NCBI GenBank assembly: GCA_022843025.1
Contig: JALHOL010000005.1
Location: 186,001 to 250,000, forward strand
Direction of reading: 5' to 3'
Length of the DNA stretch: 64,000 nucleotides
Source: Paracoccaceae bacterium
GTDB lineage: Bacteria; Pseudomonadota; Alphaproteobacteria; Rhodobacterales; Rhodobacteraceae
Below the pieces are notes generated by a model that worked only from the letters and a program-made list of their open reading frames with translations, was not told where the DNA came from and ran no database searches. The translations under genes and the position numbers were made by a program. This document shows, piece by piece, positions 1 to 8,016 of the stretch (its first letter is position 1; the number at the start of each line of letters is the position of its first letter).

Positions 1-1
1 C

Positions 2-61
2 GACATGGCGGCGAAGGGTGAGGCGTTCTACAGCAAGGGCGCAGGCGCAAAGGCCGCCTGA
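2..61 (+). CDS. C-terminal end of an unidentified protein (partial)
   Basis: The window opens inside a plus-strand reading frame. Its last 19 codons end in ...AFYSKGAGAKAA followed by TGA at 59-61. The tail is Ala/Gly/Lys-rich, which is common at protein C-termini, but it is too short to assign to a family. It overlaps the end of the minus-strand Hint gene (stop at 28) by 34 bases, tail to tail. It could be a chance frame, so confidence is limited. Confidence 0.4.
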   Translation, partial: DMAAKGEAFYSKGAGAKAA

Positions 62-654
62 GCGGGCGGCAGGAACCGAGCGCGTTCGCCCTCAGCAATC
101 AGGCCCGCTACAAGTTGGCGGGCCTCTTTCAACCCAAGCGACGTCATGCCGTCGCCGCGAAACATGTTGGCCGCAGCGTTGCCGATGCCGGCACAGCCCA
201 GCATCAGGCAAGGCCCGGCAAAGACGACCTGTGGCGTGTCAAATTGCAGATGCACCATCTCTACCTCGCGCGGGGCGCGGCGGGTGATGCCATTCCAGCC
301 CAGCAGGGCCAGCGCGGGCACCATGACAAAGGGCTCGCCATACATCTCTTCGGCCAGTTCGCTTTCCAGCATCACCATCTGTGCGGGCAACAGCTCCACC
401 GGATGATCGTTCGCCATCACGCCCTCGGGCAGAAACAGCGGCCAGAAGGCCGGGGGCACCCAAGCCGCCTGGGCCGAGCGGAAGACGGCGGCCACGGGCA
501 TTTCGCCCTGTTCAAAGGTCAGGACCGGATCGCCGGGCTCCAGATCGCCCGCCTCGACCCAACCATCCGGCGTGGCGAGGGATTGCGAAGCCGGCAGCCC
601 GTCCACCAGAATGGCCGGGACTGCCGATCCACCTTTTGCAACTGATGACTGCAC
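28..654 (-). CDS. Degenerate Hint-domain protein
   Basis: A protein of about 208 aa with a Hint (hedgehog/intein-like) fold signature near the N-terminus: SLATPDGWVEAGDLEPGDPV, then a PAQMVMLESE segment in the middle. Hint proteins of marine and freshwater Rhodobacterales usually begin with a catalytic CFTPGT-type block. Here the block before ATPDG reads GLPASQS, with no Cys and no GT, so autocatalytic activity is doubtful. I chose the GTG at 654 because a GAAGG Shine-Dalgarno lies about 8 bases upstream; a GTG at 669 is in frame but has no ribosome site. Role unknown. Confidence 0.72.
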   Translation of the reverse strand: MQSSVAKGGSAVPAILVDGLPASQSLATPDGWVEAGDLEPGDPVLTFEQGEMPVAAVFRSAQAAWVPPAFWPLFLPEGVMANDHPVELLPAQMVMLESELAEEMYGEPFVMVPALALLGWNGITRRAPREVEMVHLQFDTPQVVFAGPCLMLGCAGIGNAAANMFRGDGMTSLGLKEARQLVAGLIAEGERARFLPPAQAAFAPAPLL

Positions 655-766
655 CTGACCTGCCTTCACTCAAGGGTCCACAGCCTGCAACCTGCAGTGG
701 AGATTGGGCAAGCGAAGGGCGAAAGACGGGCATTGCTGCGATAGATTGTGTCGGAAACGGGGACAG

Positions 767-1423
767 TCAGCCCGGATCGAAACCGTATCCAAAGCGCGCG
801 ATATCCGCCGCGCAGAGGCGGGCCACCAGCGCGGCATCGCCGTCGCTGTAATAGGGCCGCCAGTCCCGCACACGCGCACTGTCATTGGCGCGGGGCAGCG
901 GCGTCAGGCGAAAGCCCAGATGCGTCTCGAACGGGATCAGGTCTTCGTCCAGCCGCTCCAGCCGCGCATAAAGCGTGGCGCGGTCCCGCCCCTGCGCATC
1001 GCGCAGATAGGCGGCATAGGGCCATGCGGCAAAGGCGGCCTGCGTGTCGGGGTGGTTGAGAAAGGCGCTGAAATCGGTGGTCTTGGCCAGCCCCACCGCC
1101 GGATGGGCAAAGGATTGGCCCCGCAGCCAGTGGTAATAGCTGACCATGCGATCCCAAGGGTTGCGGACAAGCGTCAGGATGAAGAACGCGTTCAGGTCTT
1201 CAGGCGTGAGCAGCCCGTCAAGATCGGCCAGCGTGGAATGTTTCCACAGCCGCCCCTTGGCGGGCAATCCCGCCAGCCGCCCCCGCCGCGCACGCGCCTT
1301 GGGCGTGTCGCCGATCAGGATGTCATCCTTCATCGCACGGGCTTCCAGCGCGAGCGTCAGCGCCGTGCCCCCGGTCTTGGGGATATGGACAAAGACATAG
1401 CGCCGCCCGCGTGACAGAATCAC
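767..1423 (-). CDS. Sulfotransferase family protein
   Basis: 218 aa, the size of a small cytosolic or Golgi-type sulfotransferase domain. The PAPS 5'-phosphosulfate loop is visible as FVHIPKTGGTAL (residues 11-22), and the 3'-phosphate site as LVRNPWDRMVSYY (85-97). Such enzymes move sulfate from PAPS to a sugar or other acceptor; the acceptor cannot be read from sequence. The PAPS precursor enzyme (fused sat-cysC) is encoded at 10200. The gene stands alone on the minus strand, separated from the upstream dehydrogenase gene by three tandem hairpins. ATG start at 1423. Confidence 0.85.
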   Translation of the reverse strand: MILSRGRRYVFVHIPKTGGTALTLALEARAMKDDILIGDTPKARARRGRLAGLPAKGRLWKHSTLADLDGLLTPEDLNAFFILTLVRNPWDRMVSYYHWLRGQSFAHPAVGLAKTTDFSAFLNHPDTQAAFAAWPYAAYLRDAQGRDRATLYARLERLDEDLIPFETHLGFRLTPLPRANDSARVRDWRPYYSDGDAALVARLCAADIARFGYGFDPG

Positions 1424-1440
1424 GGCTGCCCCCGGCGGAG

Positions 1441-1514
1441 GCGGAATTTGAACGCAAATTCCGCGCCGGAAAATGCGCGCATTTTCCGATGCGATTTCTG
1501 CGTGCAGAAATCGC
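1441..1514. repeat. Three tandem palindromes (hairpin cluster 1)
   Basis: Three back-to-back inverted repeats fill the gap between two minus-strand genes. The first has a 9-bp stem at 1441-1449/1456-1464 with loop GAACGC. The second is a perfect palindrome at 1467-1488 (core GGAAAATGCG and its complement). The third has an 11-bp stem at 1491-1501/1504-1514. The same design of AT-rich perfect palindromes packed head to tail after a stop codon recurs at 9927, 29935 and 44362 with different stem sequences. A role as transcription terminator, mRNA 3' stabiliser or REP-like element is inference. Confidence 0.85.
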
Positions 1515-1523
1515 CCCCCGGCA

Positions 1524-2480
1524 TCAGTTCACGCGATTGGGCAGGTCGCGCCCGTCGAGATGGGCGATCAGGTTCTCCACCGCCATCATCCCCATATTCT
1601 CGCGCACCTCCAGTGCCGCCGTGCCCAGATGGGGCAGCAGCGTCACATTCTCCATCGCCATCAGGGCGGCGGGAACCTGCGGTTCGAACTCATAGACATC
1701 AAGGCCCGCCCCCGCTATCCGCCCCTCGGCCAGCGCGGCAATCAGCGCCGTCTCATCCACCACATCGCCGCGCGCGATGTTGATGAAGATGCCCGTGGGC
1801 TTCATCGCGGCAAAGGCAGCGGCGTTGATCAGGTGATGGGTGGCCTTACCCCCCGGAACGGCAACCACGACGAAATCCTGCGCCATCGCCTCTTCCATCG
1901 CCACCTGTCGCGCGGGAACCCCGGTATCCGTTACGGGGGATCGGTTGTGGAACACCACCTCCATCCCAAAGCCCGCCTGACAGCGCCGTGCGATGGCCTT
2001 GCCGATACGGCCCATGCCGATGATGCCGACCGATTTGTCGCTGACATGGGTGCCCAGCATCTGCGTCGGCCCCCAGCCCACCCAGTTGCCCGCGCGCAAG
2101 ATCCGCTCGCCCTCGCCCAGCCGCCGCGCCGTCATCAGGATCAGCGACAGCGCGATATCCGCCGTGGCATCCGTCACCGCACCGGGGGTGTTGGTCACCG
2201 CCACGCCTGCGGCCTTGGCAGCCTCAACGTCGATATGGTTATAGCCTACCCCGAAATTGGCCAAAAGCTTGCAGCGGGGGCTTGGGACAGCGGCAAAGAC
2301 ATCGGCCTGAAACCGATCGCCCAGCGTGGGCATCACGGCATCATAGTCGCGCAACGCGGCGCGCAGTTCATCGGGCGTCAGAACCCGCGCCTCTTCTTCG
2401 CGCAGGGTGACGTCAAACCGCGCCTTGGCGGCGGCCAGCACCCGCGCGGGCATCCGCCGTGTGATCAAGAGTTTCATCAT
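1524..2480 (-). CDS. D-2-hydroxyacid dehydrogenase (NAD(P)-dependent)
   Basis: 318 aa, a full-length D-isomer-specific 2-hydroxyacid dehydrogenase. The nucleotide-binding motif is GIIGMGRIG (152-160). The catalytic Arg237 sits in NIARGD, Glu266 in VYEFEP and His284 in LLPHLG. The sequence resembles glyoxylate/hydroxypyruvate reductases, so it probably reduces glyoxylate or hydroxypyruvate, but substrate is not certain. It begins directly after the stop of the tRNA-binding protein gene (no gap), so it is the last gene of the proC operon. The start reads ATG ATG; I used the first. Confidence 0.9.
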   Translation of the reverse strand: MMKLLITRRMPARVLAAAKARFDVTLREEEARVLTPDELRAALRDYDAVMPTLGDRFQADVFAAVPSPRCKLLANFGVGYNHIDVEAAKAAGVAVTNTPGAVTDATADIALSLILMTARRLGEGERILRAGNWVGWGPTQMLGTHVSDKSVGIIGMGRIGKAIARRCQAGFGMEVVFHNRSPVTDTGVPARQVAMEEAMAQDFVVVAVPGGKATHHLINAAAFAAMKPTGIFINIARGDVVDETALIAALAEGRIAGAGLDVYEFEPQVPAALMAMENVTLLPHLGTAALEVRENMGMMAVENLIAHLDGRDLPNRVN

Positions 2481-2816
2481 TCAGAAAAGCCTCCCCCCCA
2501 GCGGGACATCCTGCCCCGGACCGATCAGCACCACCTCACCGTCGGCATCCGGCACGCCCAGCACCAGCACCTCAGACATCACCTTGCCGATCTGGCGCGG
2601 CGGAAAGTTCACCACGGCCAGCACCTGCCGACCGACCAACCCCTCGGGCGTGTAATGCCGGGTGATCTGGGCCGAGGAACGTTTCTCGCCGATCTCGCCC
2701 CCGAAATCGACCCAAAGCTTGATCGCGGGCTTGCGCGCCTCGGGGTACGGCTCGGCGCGGGTGATGCGGCCCACGCGGATATCGACCTTGGCGAAATCGT
2801 CATAGGTGATGGTCAT
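2481..2816 (-). CDS. csaA: tRNA-binding (CsaA/EMAP-II-like) protein
   Basis: 111 aa, a stand-alone oligonucleotide/oligosaccharide-fold tRNA-binding domain like CsaA or YgjH. Visible hallmarks are DFAKVDIRVGRI near the N-terminus, KLWVDFGGEIGEKRSSAQI in the middle, and NFPPRQIGKVMSEVLVLG towards the end, all typical of this family. CsaA-type proteins bind tRNA and have a chaperone-like role in protein export in some bacteria. The ATG at 2816 overlaps the proC stop (ATGA), so the two are translationally coupled. A longer upstream frame exists but lies inside proC. Confidence 0.87.
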   Translation of the reverse strand: MTITYDDFAKVDIRVGRITRAEPYPEARKPAIKLWVDFGGEIGEKRSSAQITRHYTPEGLVGRQVLAVVNFPPRQIGKVMSEVLVLGVPDADGEVVLIGPGQDVPLGGRLF

Positions 2817-3616
2817 TTGCCAAGCTCCCGCCCGCGATCCGCCGCCGCCTTCACCGCGCGGGCCATCAGCCCCGGCAGTTCCGGCATCAGCACGGCCAGC
2901 GCCGCCGCCGTGGTGCCACCGGGTGAGGTGACGTTGACACGCAATTGCGCCGCGCTGTCGGGCGAGCGATGCGCCAATTCCCCCGCCCCGCATACAGTGG
3001 CGCGGGCCAGTTGCATCGCCACCTCAGGCGACAACCCCTCGGCCTCTCCCGCTGCCGCCATCGCCTCGATCAGGTGGAACACATAGGCGGGGCCGGACCC
3101 GGACACGGCAGTGACGGCATCAATCTGATGCTCGCCGTCCAGAAGGACTGTCTCACCCACCGCCGCCATAAGCGCCACGGCCAGCGCCATATCGGCATCC
3201 GACACATGGGCATTGCGGCACAGCGCGGTGATGCCCCGGTTCACCATGGCGGGCGTGTTGGGCATGGTGCGCACGATGGGGGTACGGTCGCCCAACGCGG
3301 CCTCAAACGCCGCAATCGTGGTGCCTGCGGCGATCGAGACGAACAGCGTCGTCCCATTGCCCAGCGCCTGCAAGGCGGGCAGCGCCGCCCCCATCATCTG
3401 CGGCTTGACCGCCAGCAGCGCCACGGCGGGCGCAGGCGGCACCCCTTCGTTCAGATGCACGCCGCTGCCACGCAGCCAATCCGACGGGTTGGGTTCCATC
3501 ACCCAGACCGAGGCCGCAGGCACGCCCGCGCCCAACCAGCCCGTCAGCAGGGCCGTTCCCATCTTGCCGCATCCCAGAAGAACCAGCCCGTCTTGGGCCA
3601 TCCGCTCCAACGTCAT
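2813..3616 (-). CDS. proC: Pyrroline-5-carboxylate reductase
   Basis: 267 aa, the usual family length. It catalyses the last step of proline synthesis, NAD(P)H-dependent reduction of pyrroline-5-carboxylate. The N-terminal Rossmann motif LLGCGKMGTAL (13-23), the VRTMPNTPA segment and the C-terminal dimerisation signature DAVTAVSGSGPAYVF are all present. It is the first gene of a compact minus-strand operon with the tRNA-binding protein (4-base overlap) and the hydroxyacid dehydrogenase. The upstream ybjN-like gene ends 31 bases away and could be co-transcribed. Confidence 0.95.
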   Translation of the reverse strand: MTLERMAQDGLVLLGCGKMGTALLTGWLGAGVPAASVWVMEPNPSDWLRGSGVHLNEGVPPAPAVALLAVKPQMMGAALPALQALGNGTTLFVSIAAGTTIAAFEAALGDRTPIVRTMPNTPAMVNRGITALCRNAHVSDADMALAVALMAAVGETVLLDGEHQIDAVTAVSGSGPAYVFHLIEAMAAAGEAEGLSPEVAMQLARATVCGAGELAHRSPDSAAQLRVNVTSPGGTTAAALAVLMPELPGLMARAVKAAADRGRELGK

Positions 3617-3647
3617 TCACCGCCCCTGTCTGTCTTCGCAGGGCAGG

Positions 3648-4151
3648 TTAGGCGCGACCGTAAGCCTCGGCAATGGCGACCTTCATCGCGTCTGCCGGGG
3701 CCTTGTCGCCCCATGAGACAAGCTGGAAGGCCGGATAGAACCGCTCTGCCGCGCCCACGGCGGCGGCGATCAGGCGGTCGATCTGATCGGCGGTCACATA
3801 TTGCCCGCCCGACAACAGCAGACCATAGCGCCAGACCATCAGCTTCTGGTCTTCCCAATAGGTGAAGGCCCCGGTCCAGACCATGTCATTGCAGCGGTTG
3901 AGCACATCATACAGCGCGCCCATCCGCGCGGCGGGGGGCTCCATCTCGAAGGTGCAGATCAGCCGCAGCGTTTCATCCTGCGCCGACCAGGCCAGCGTCA
4001 GGCTGTAGGTGCGCCATTGCCCCTCGACCGCCATGGCGATCTGGTCATCGGTGACGCGGTCAAATTCCCAATCGTGATGCTCGGCAAGGGTTTCGACAAT
4101 GTCGATCGGGTGCAGATCGTCGGTGGTCAGAAAGTCTTCAACGAACGACAT
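3648..4151 (-). CDS. YbjN domain-containing protein
   Basis: 167 aa, cytosolic, with no signal peptide. The whole length matches the YbjN family (type III secretion chaperone-like fold): HDWEFDRVTDDQIAMAVEG near the N-terminus, then LRLICTFEME and a Trp-rich GAFTYWEDQKLMVWRYGLLL in the middle. In enterobacteria YbjN affects motility and stress responses; the molecular role is unknown. In Rhodobacterales it commonly sits beside proC, as here. Its promoter should lie in the 362-base gap upstream, which contains alternative hairpins (4338-4379). Confidence 0.85.
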   Translation of the reverse strand: MSFVEDFLTTDDLHPIDIVETLAEHHDWEFDRVTDDQIAMAVEGQWRTYSLTLAWSAQDETLRLICTFEMEPPAARMGALYDVLNRCNDMVWTGAFTYWEDQKLMVWRYGLLLSGGQYVTADQIDRLIAAAVGAAERFYPAFQLVSWGDKAPADAMKVAIAEAYGRA

Positions 4152-4513
4152 TACCCGGCCTCATCATGATGCTTCCTGCGGGGGAATACCCACAAGAAGC
4201 TGGGCGTCTGGCAAGGATCAGCGTCTGCCCGACGTGACCCTTACTAGATATGGTGTGACAGAAGGGGAAGTCTGTAAAGCGATTTCTGGCGAAATCTTCT
4301 GTGGACAAATGGTTCTTAACGGGGCTTTCCGGCCCATGATCGGGCAGGTTGAAAACCCGATCAGTGATCGGCAACCTGCGCGTGTAGCGGCAGCTTTCAC
4401 ATGGTCACTTTGGAAAGAGCCAGGGGTTTCCGGCGGCGCGGGTGGCGCATCCGCACCCAACGCAAAAGGCGGCCCGCAGGCCGCCTTGGTCGCCTTACCC
4501 TGAAAGGTAATGC
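4152..4513. other. Intergenic region with mutually exclusive hairpins
   Basis: No convincing gene lies here. It should hold the ybjN promoter (reading left) and the ubiK terminator (4461-4487). Three overlapping stems are visible: GATCGGG 4338-4344 with 4356-4362, GCAGGTT 4344-4350 with 4373-4379, and CCGATC 4357-4362 with 4366-4371. The first stem shares bases with the other two, so it excludes them, while the third nests inside the second. The stretch is less GC-rich than the flanking genes. It may be a leader RNA or small RNA; this is inference. Confidence 0.5.
4461..4487 (-). terminator. Rho-independent terminator of ubiK
   Basis: A 9-bp GC-rich stem (AAGGCGGCC at 4466-4474 with 4479-4487, loop CGCA) lies 26 bases after the ubiK stop. 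In the minus direction it is followed by a short T run. Confidence 0.65.
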
Positions 4514-4795
4514 TTACTCCGGCTTCTTCTTCGCGGCCTTTGGCGCGTCGCCGGCCAGCTTGGCCTCCAGCGCGGCCAGACGGGCCTCAAGCGCGGCGTT
4601 TTCTTCGCGGGCTTTCACGGCCATGGCGCGGGCGGCGTCGAACTCTTCGCGGGTCACGAAATCACGGTCGGCCATCCAGCGGTCGATCATGCCTTTCATG
4701 GCCGTCTCGGCCTCGGTCTTGGCGCCCTGTGCCACGCCCATGGCGTTGGTCATCAGTTGCGACATGTCGTCAAAGAACTTGCTGCGCGTCTGCAT
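4514..4795 (-). CDS. ubiK: Accessory factor UbiK family protein
   Basis: 93 aa. UbiK (YqiC/BMFP family) is an accessory factor of the aerobic ubiquinone synthesis complex; it binds UbiJ and membrane lipid in E. coli. The N-terminal amphipathic stretch (FFDDMSQLMTNAMGVAQG, residues 7-24) and a C-terminal coiled coil (FVTREEFDAARAMAVKAREE onward, to about 81) match the family. The tail is Lys-rich. The ATG at 4795 was chosen because AAGGAG lies 8 bases upstream; an in-frame upstream extension is not family-like. It is divergent from lgt. Confidence 0.87.
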   Translation of the reverse strand: MQTRSKFFDDMSQLMTNAMGVAQGAKTEAETAMKGMIDRWMADRDFVTREEFDAARAMAVKAREENAALEARLAALEAKLAGDAPKAAKKKPE

Positions 4796-4862
4796 GGCCG
4801 CACTCCTTTTGCTTGCCCTTCTATATGGCCCCGATCCCCCCGGACACAACCCTGTCAGGCTG

Positions 4863-4935
4863 CTTCATCTTGGCACAAATACCCAACTACCACCGTACCC
4901 CCCCGCGCATGGCCACAGAAAAGGGCGCTCTCCCT
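4863..4935 (+). repeat. Dispersed repeat, CATCTTGGC..CAAATACCC family, copy 1
   Basis: Core CTTCATCTTGGCACAAATAC followed by CCAACT, then a variable C-rich stretch ending near GGGCGCTC. A second copy at 31581 shares the core with one mismatch in 26 bases and ends the same way (GGGCGCCC). Diverged copies are at 39115 and 17211. This copy lies between the divergent ubiK and lgt genes. The reverse complement reads TTGGGTATTTGTGCCAAGATGAA. Role unknown. Confidence 0.7.
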
Positions 4936-5043
4936 CCCCCGCCGGGGGAGGGCCGGGGTGGGGGTCCGCCCGGCAAAGGGCGCAGTGGTTGACTTCCCGC
5001 GCCCCAGCCCGGAAAACCACCCCGTCCGCGTGCAAGAGGCATC

Positions 5044-5934
5044 ATGTCCTATATCCCCTTCCCCGACCTCTCGCCCGAGATCTTTCGGATCGACCTTGGC
5101 GGCTTCTCCTTCGCCCTGCGCTGGTATGCGCTGGCCTATATCGTGGGGCTGGTGGCGGGGTGGAAGCTGATCGCGCGGATTGTCAGCACCCCACGGCTTT
5201 GGCCCGGCACCGCGCCGATGACGGCAGAGCAGGTGGAACGACTGCTGACATGGGTCATCGTCGGCGTCGTGCTGGGCGGGCGGCTGGGCTTTGTGCTGTT
5301 CTACCAGCCGGGATTTTACCTGCAGAACCCCGGCCATATCCTGCGGGTCTGGGAAGGCGGGATGTCCTTCCATGGCGGGTTCCTTGGCGTGGTCGTCGCG
5401 GGCATCCTGTTCTGCCGCCGCGAGGGGATTCCGATGCTCTCCGCCGCCGATCTGATGGCGGTGGTCGCCCCCATCGGCATCGGCCTTGGGCGGCTGGCCA
5501 ACTTCATCAATGCAGAACTTTGGGGTCGGCCCACCACCCTGCCTTGGGGCGTGGCCTTTCCGGGTGAGGCGGCGCAAACCTGCCGCGGCGTCGTGGGCAT
5601 CTGCGCCCGCCACCCGTCGCAGCTTTATGAAGCGATGCTGGAAGGGTTCCTGCTGTTCCTTGTGCTGCTGTGGGTCGTCTATCGGCGCGGCTGGCTGGCG
5701 TGGCCGGGCCGGACGGCAGGGCTGTTCTTTGCGGGCTATGGGCTGGGGCGGTTCTTGGTGGAATTCGTCCGCCAGCCCGATGCGCAATTCGTGACGCCCG
5801 GCAATCCGCTGGGCCTTGCGCTGCAAATGGGCGGCTATGGGCTGACCATGGGGCAGATCCTGTCGCTGCCCATGATCGTGGCGGGGGTCTGGTTCATCGC
5901 CCGCGCGCGGCGCAGCGCGCCCTCCCCGGCATGA
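5044..5934 (+). CDS. lgt: Prolipoprotein diacylglyceryl transferase
   Basis: 296 aa, inner-membrane enzyme with about seven membrane segments. It transfers diacylglyceryl from phosphatidylglycerol to the lipobox Cys of prolipoproteins, the first step of lipoprotein maturation. Family signatures visible are [17 protein letters not shown] near the N-terminus, [14 protein letters not shown], the Lgt signature [16 protein letters not shown] around 150-165, and [13 protein letters not shown] at 5044. Its last codons overlap the following methyltransferase gene (ATGA), so lgt, the MidA-like gene and pgeF form one operon. Confidence 0.96.
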   Translation: MSYIPFPDLSPEIFRIDLGGFSFALRWYALAYIVGLVAGWKLIARIVSTPRLWPGTAPMTAEQVERLLTWVIVGVVLGGRLGFVLFYQPGFYLQNPGHILRVWEGGMSFHGGFLGVVVAGILFCRREGIPMLSAADLMAVVAPIGIGLGRLANFINAELWGRPTTLPWGVAFPGEAAQTCRGVVGICARHPSQLYEAMLEGFLLFLVLLWVVYRRGWLAWPGRTAGLFFAGYGLGRFLVEFVRQPDAQFVTPGNPLGLALQMGGYGLTMGQILSLPMIVAGVWFIARARRSAPSPA

Positions 5935-6995
5935 CGGCTCTGGCGGACCTGCTGATCCGCCGGATCGCGGCCACGGGGCCGCTGACGCTGGCCGATTATA
6001 TGGCCGATTGCCTGCTGCATCCCGATCACGGCTATTACGCGACGCGCGATCCGTTCGGCGCGGGTGGCGATTTCACCACCGCCCCGGAAATCAGCCAGAT
6101 GTTCGGCGAATTGCTGGGTCTGTGCCTCGCCCAGACATGGCTCGATCAGGGTGCGCCCGCGCCTTTCACGCTGGCCGAGCTTGGCCCCGGACGCGGCACG
6201 CTGATGGCCGATCTTCTCCGCGCCACCCGCACTGTCCCCGGGTTTCATGCCGCCGCCCGCGTGACGCTGATCGAGGCGTCGGCCACCCTGCGCGGCATCC
6301 AGCGCCGGACGCTGGGCGATCATCCGGTGATCTGGGCCGATAGCGTTGAGGCGCTGCCCGAAGCGCCGCTGTTCCTGATCGCCAACGAATTCTTCGACGC
6401 CCTGCCGATCCGCCAGTTCACCCGCCAGAGGGAGGGCTGGGCGGAAACGGTGGTGGGTCTGGAAGGGGATCGCCTGTCCGTTGGCCGCACGCCGCCTGCG
6501 CCTTTGGCAGCCCTCGATCACCGCCTTGCCGACACCGCGCCGGGGGACATCGTGGAGGTCTGCCCCGCCGCCGCGCCGATCATGGCGCGCATCGGCGGCC
6601 TGATCGCCCGCCATGGCGGCGCGGCGCTGGTGATCGACTATGGCGGCTGGCAATCGCGCGGCGACACGTTTCAGGCGTTGCAGGATCACCGCCCCACCGA
6701 TCCGCTGGCCGCCCCCGGCCGCGCCGATCTGACGGCGCATGTGGATTTCGCGGCACTCGCGCACGCCGCCCCGCCCGCCCGCGCCAGCCGGATGATCGAA
6801 CAGGGCGTGCTGTTGCAGCGCCTCGGGATTGATCAGCGCGCGGCGCGGCTGGCGACTTCACTGACCGGCGCGGCGCAAGAGTCGCATCTTGCGGCGCATC
6901 GGCGCTTGACCGACCGGGCGGAAATGGGTTCGCTGTTCAAAGCGCTGGCGGTCTATCCGCCGCATCGGATGCCCCCGCCCGGATTTGACGCCTGA
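5931..6995 (+). CDS. MidA-like class I SAM-dependent methyltransferase
   Basis: 354 aa of the SAM-dependent MidA/NDUFAF7 family (DUF185). The mitochondrial relative symmetrically methylates an Arg of a complex I subunit (NDUFS2) and is needed for complex I assembly; the bacterial role is presumably similar. Hallmarks are [20 protein letters not shown] (33-52), the SAM motif [12 protein letters not shown] (81-92), and [12 protein letters not shown] further on. The ATG at 5931 overlaps the lgt stop. Between lgt and pgeF this is a conserved alphaproteobacterial order. Confidence 0.9.
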   Translation: MTALADLLIRRIAATGPLTLADYMADCLLHPDHGYYATRDPFGAGGDFTTAPEISQMFGELLGLCLAQTWLDQGAPAPFTLAELGPGRGTLMADLLRATRTVPGFHAAARVTLIEASATLRGIQRRTLGDHPVIWADSVEALPEAPLFLIANEFFDALPIRQFTRQREGWAETVVGLEGDRLSVGRTPPAPLAALDHRLADTAPGDIVEVCPAAAPIMARIGGLIARHGGAALVIDYGGWQSRGDTFQALQDHRPTDPLAAPGRADLTAHVDFAALAHAAPPARASRMIEQGVLLQRLGIDQRAARLATSLTGAAQESHLAAHRRLTDRAEMGSLFKALAVYPPHRMPPPGFDA

Positions 6996-6996
6996 C

Positions 6997-7746
6997 ATGC
7001 TGGAAAAGATCACCTCTGACGCGCTGCCCGTGCATCACGGCTTTTTCACCCGCAAGGGTGGGGCGTCTTCGGGCATCTTTGCCGGGCTGAACTGCGGCCC
7101 GGGATCATCGGATCAGGCCGAGGTGGTGGCGATCAACCGCGCCCGCGTGGCCGAGGCGATGGGTGTGCCGCACGATCACCTTTTGTCTATCCATCAGGTG
7201 CATTCGGCAAATGTGGTTCATGTCACCGCCCCATTGGCCGACCGCCCGCTTGCCGATGGCATGGTCACCGCCACCCCCGGCATCGCGCTGGGTGTGCTGA
7301 CCGCCGATTGTCAGCCGGTGCTGTTCGCCGATGCAGAGGCCGGGGTGATCGGCGCGGCCCATGCCGGGTGGCGCGGCACCCGCGATGGCGTGCTGGAGGC
7401 CACGGTCGAGGCGATGGTCGCCCTTGGCGCGCGGCGCGAAAAGATCGCCGCCGTGATCGGCCCCACGATCAGCCAATCCGCCTATGAGGTTGGCCCTGAG
7501 TTTTTTGAAACCTTCACCGATGATGACCGCGACTCTGCGCGCTTCTTCATCGCGGGGCAGGATGGGCGCTATCTGTTCGACCTACCCGCAATGGGCCTGT
7601 CGCGCCTGCGGGCGGCCGGTGTGGGCCATGCCGAATGGACGCGGCACTGCACCTATCGCGATTCGGAGCGATTCTTTTCCTATCGCCGCACCACCCATGC
7701 CGGTGAAGCCGATTACGGGCGATTGATATCGACCATCCGCCTGTGA
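6997..7746 (+). CDS. pgeF: Peptidoglycan editing factor PgeF (purine nucleoside phosphorylase/laccase-like)
   Basis: 249 aa, matching the YfiH/DUF152 family. E. coli PgeF corrects mis-incorporated L-Ser in peptidoglycan stems; homologues also show purine nucleoside phosphorylase or polyphenol oxidase activity. Metal-binding motifs are seen: HQVHSANV (His66, His69), TADCQPVL (Cys105) and AAHAGWRGT (His122). I chose the ATG at 6997, one base after the preceding stop, over an in-frame TTG at 6985. Third gene of the lgt operon. The gap after it has no obvious strong terminator. Confidence 0.9.
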   Translation: MLEKITSDALPVHHGFFTRKGGASSGIFAGLNCGPGSSDQAEVVAINRARVAEAMGVPHDHLLSIHQVHSANVVHVTAPLADRPLADGMVTATPGIALGVLTADCQPVLFADAEAGVIGAAHAGWRGTRDGVLEATVEAMVALGARREKIAAVIGPTISQSAYEVGPEFFETFTDDDRDSARFFIAGQDGRYLFDLPAMGLSRLRAAGVGHAEWTRHCTYRDSERFFSYRRTTHAGEADYGRLISTIRL

Positions 7747-7812
7747 TTGCGGCGAGATTCCGGCAGGCCTTCGCCACGGGATTGTCGCATTTTCGGAAAC
7801 AATCCATGGCGA

Positions 7813-7840
7813 TTGACGCGTCAGTGGAAACGCATAAATG
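7813..7840 (+). promoter_or_regulatory. Candidate sigma-70 promoter for the 50-aa protein
   Basis: TTGACG at 7813-7818, a 16-base spacer and TAAATG at 7835-7840, about 180 bases before the small ORF at 8017. This leaves a long 5' leader of about 170 bases that contains ATTTTAGTCATTTTGGC. No experimental support. Confidence 0.45.
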
Positions 7841-8016
7841 AAATCAATGGTTTACGCCATTTTAGTCATTTTGGCATCGCCGCCACAATCCGCCCGCACC
7901 ACAAGGGTTTGATCCACGCATTTCCGGCCCAAACGCCAAAACCCTGCCGCAAAGCAGCGTCAAATTTTGTCTCAACAGGGCGCAACGGCCCAAGGGATGA
8001 AAGACGGAGACGGAAG

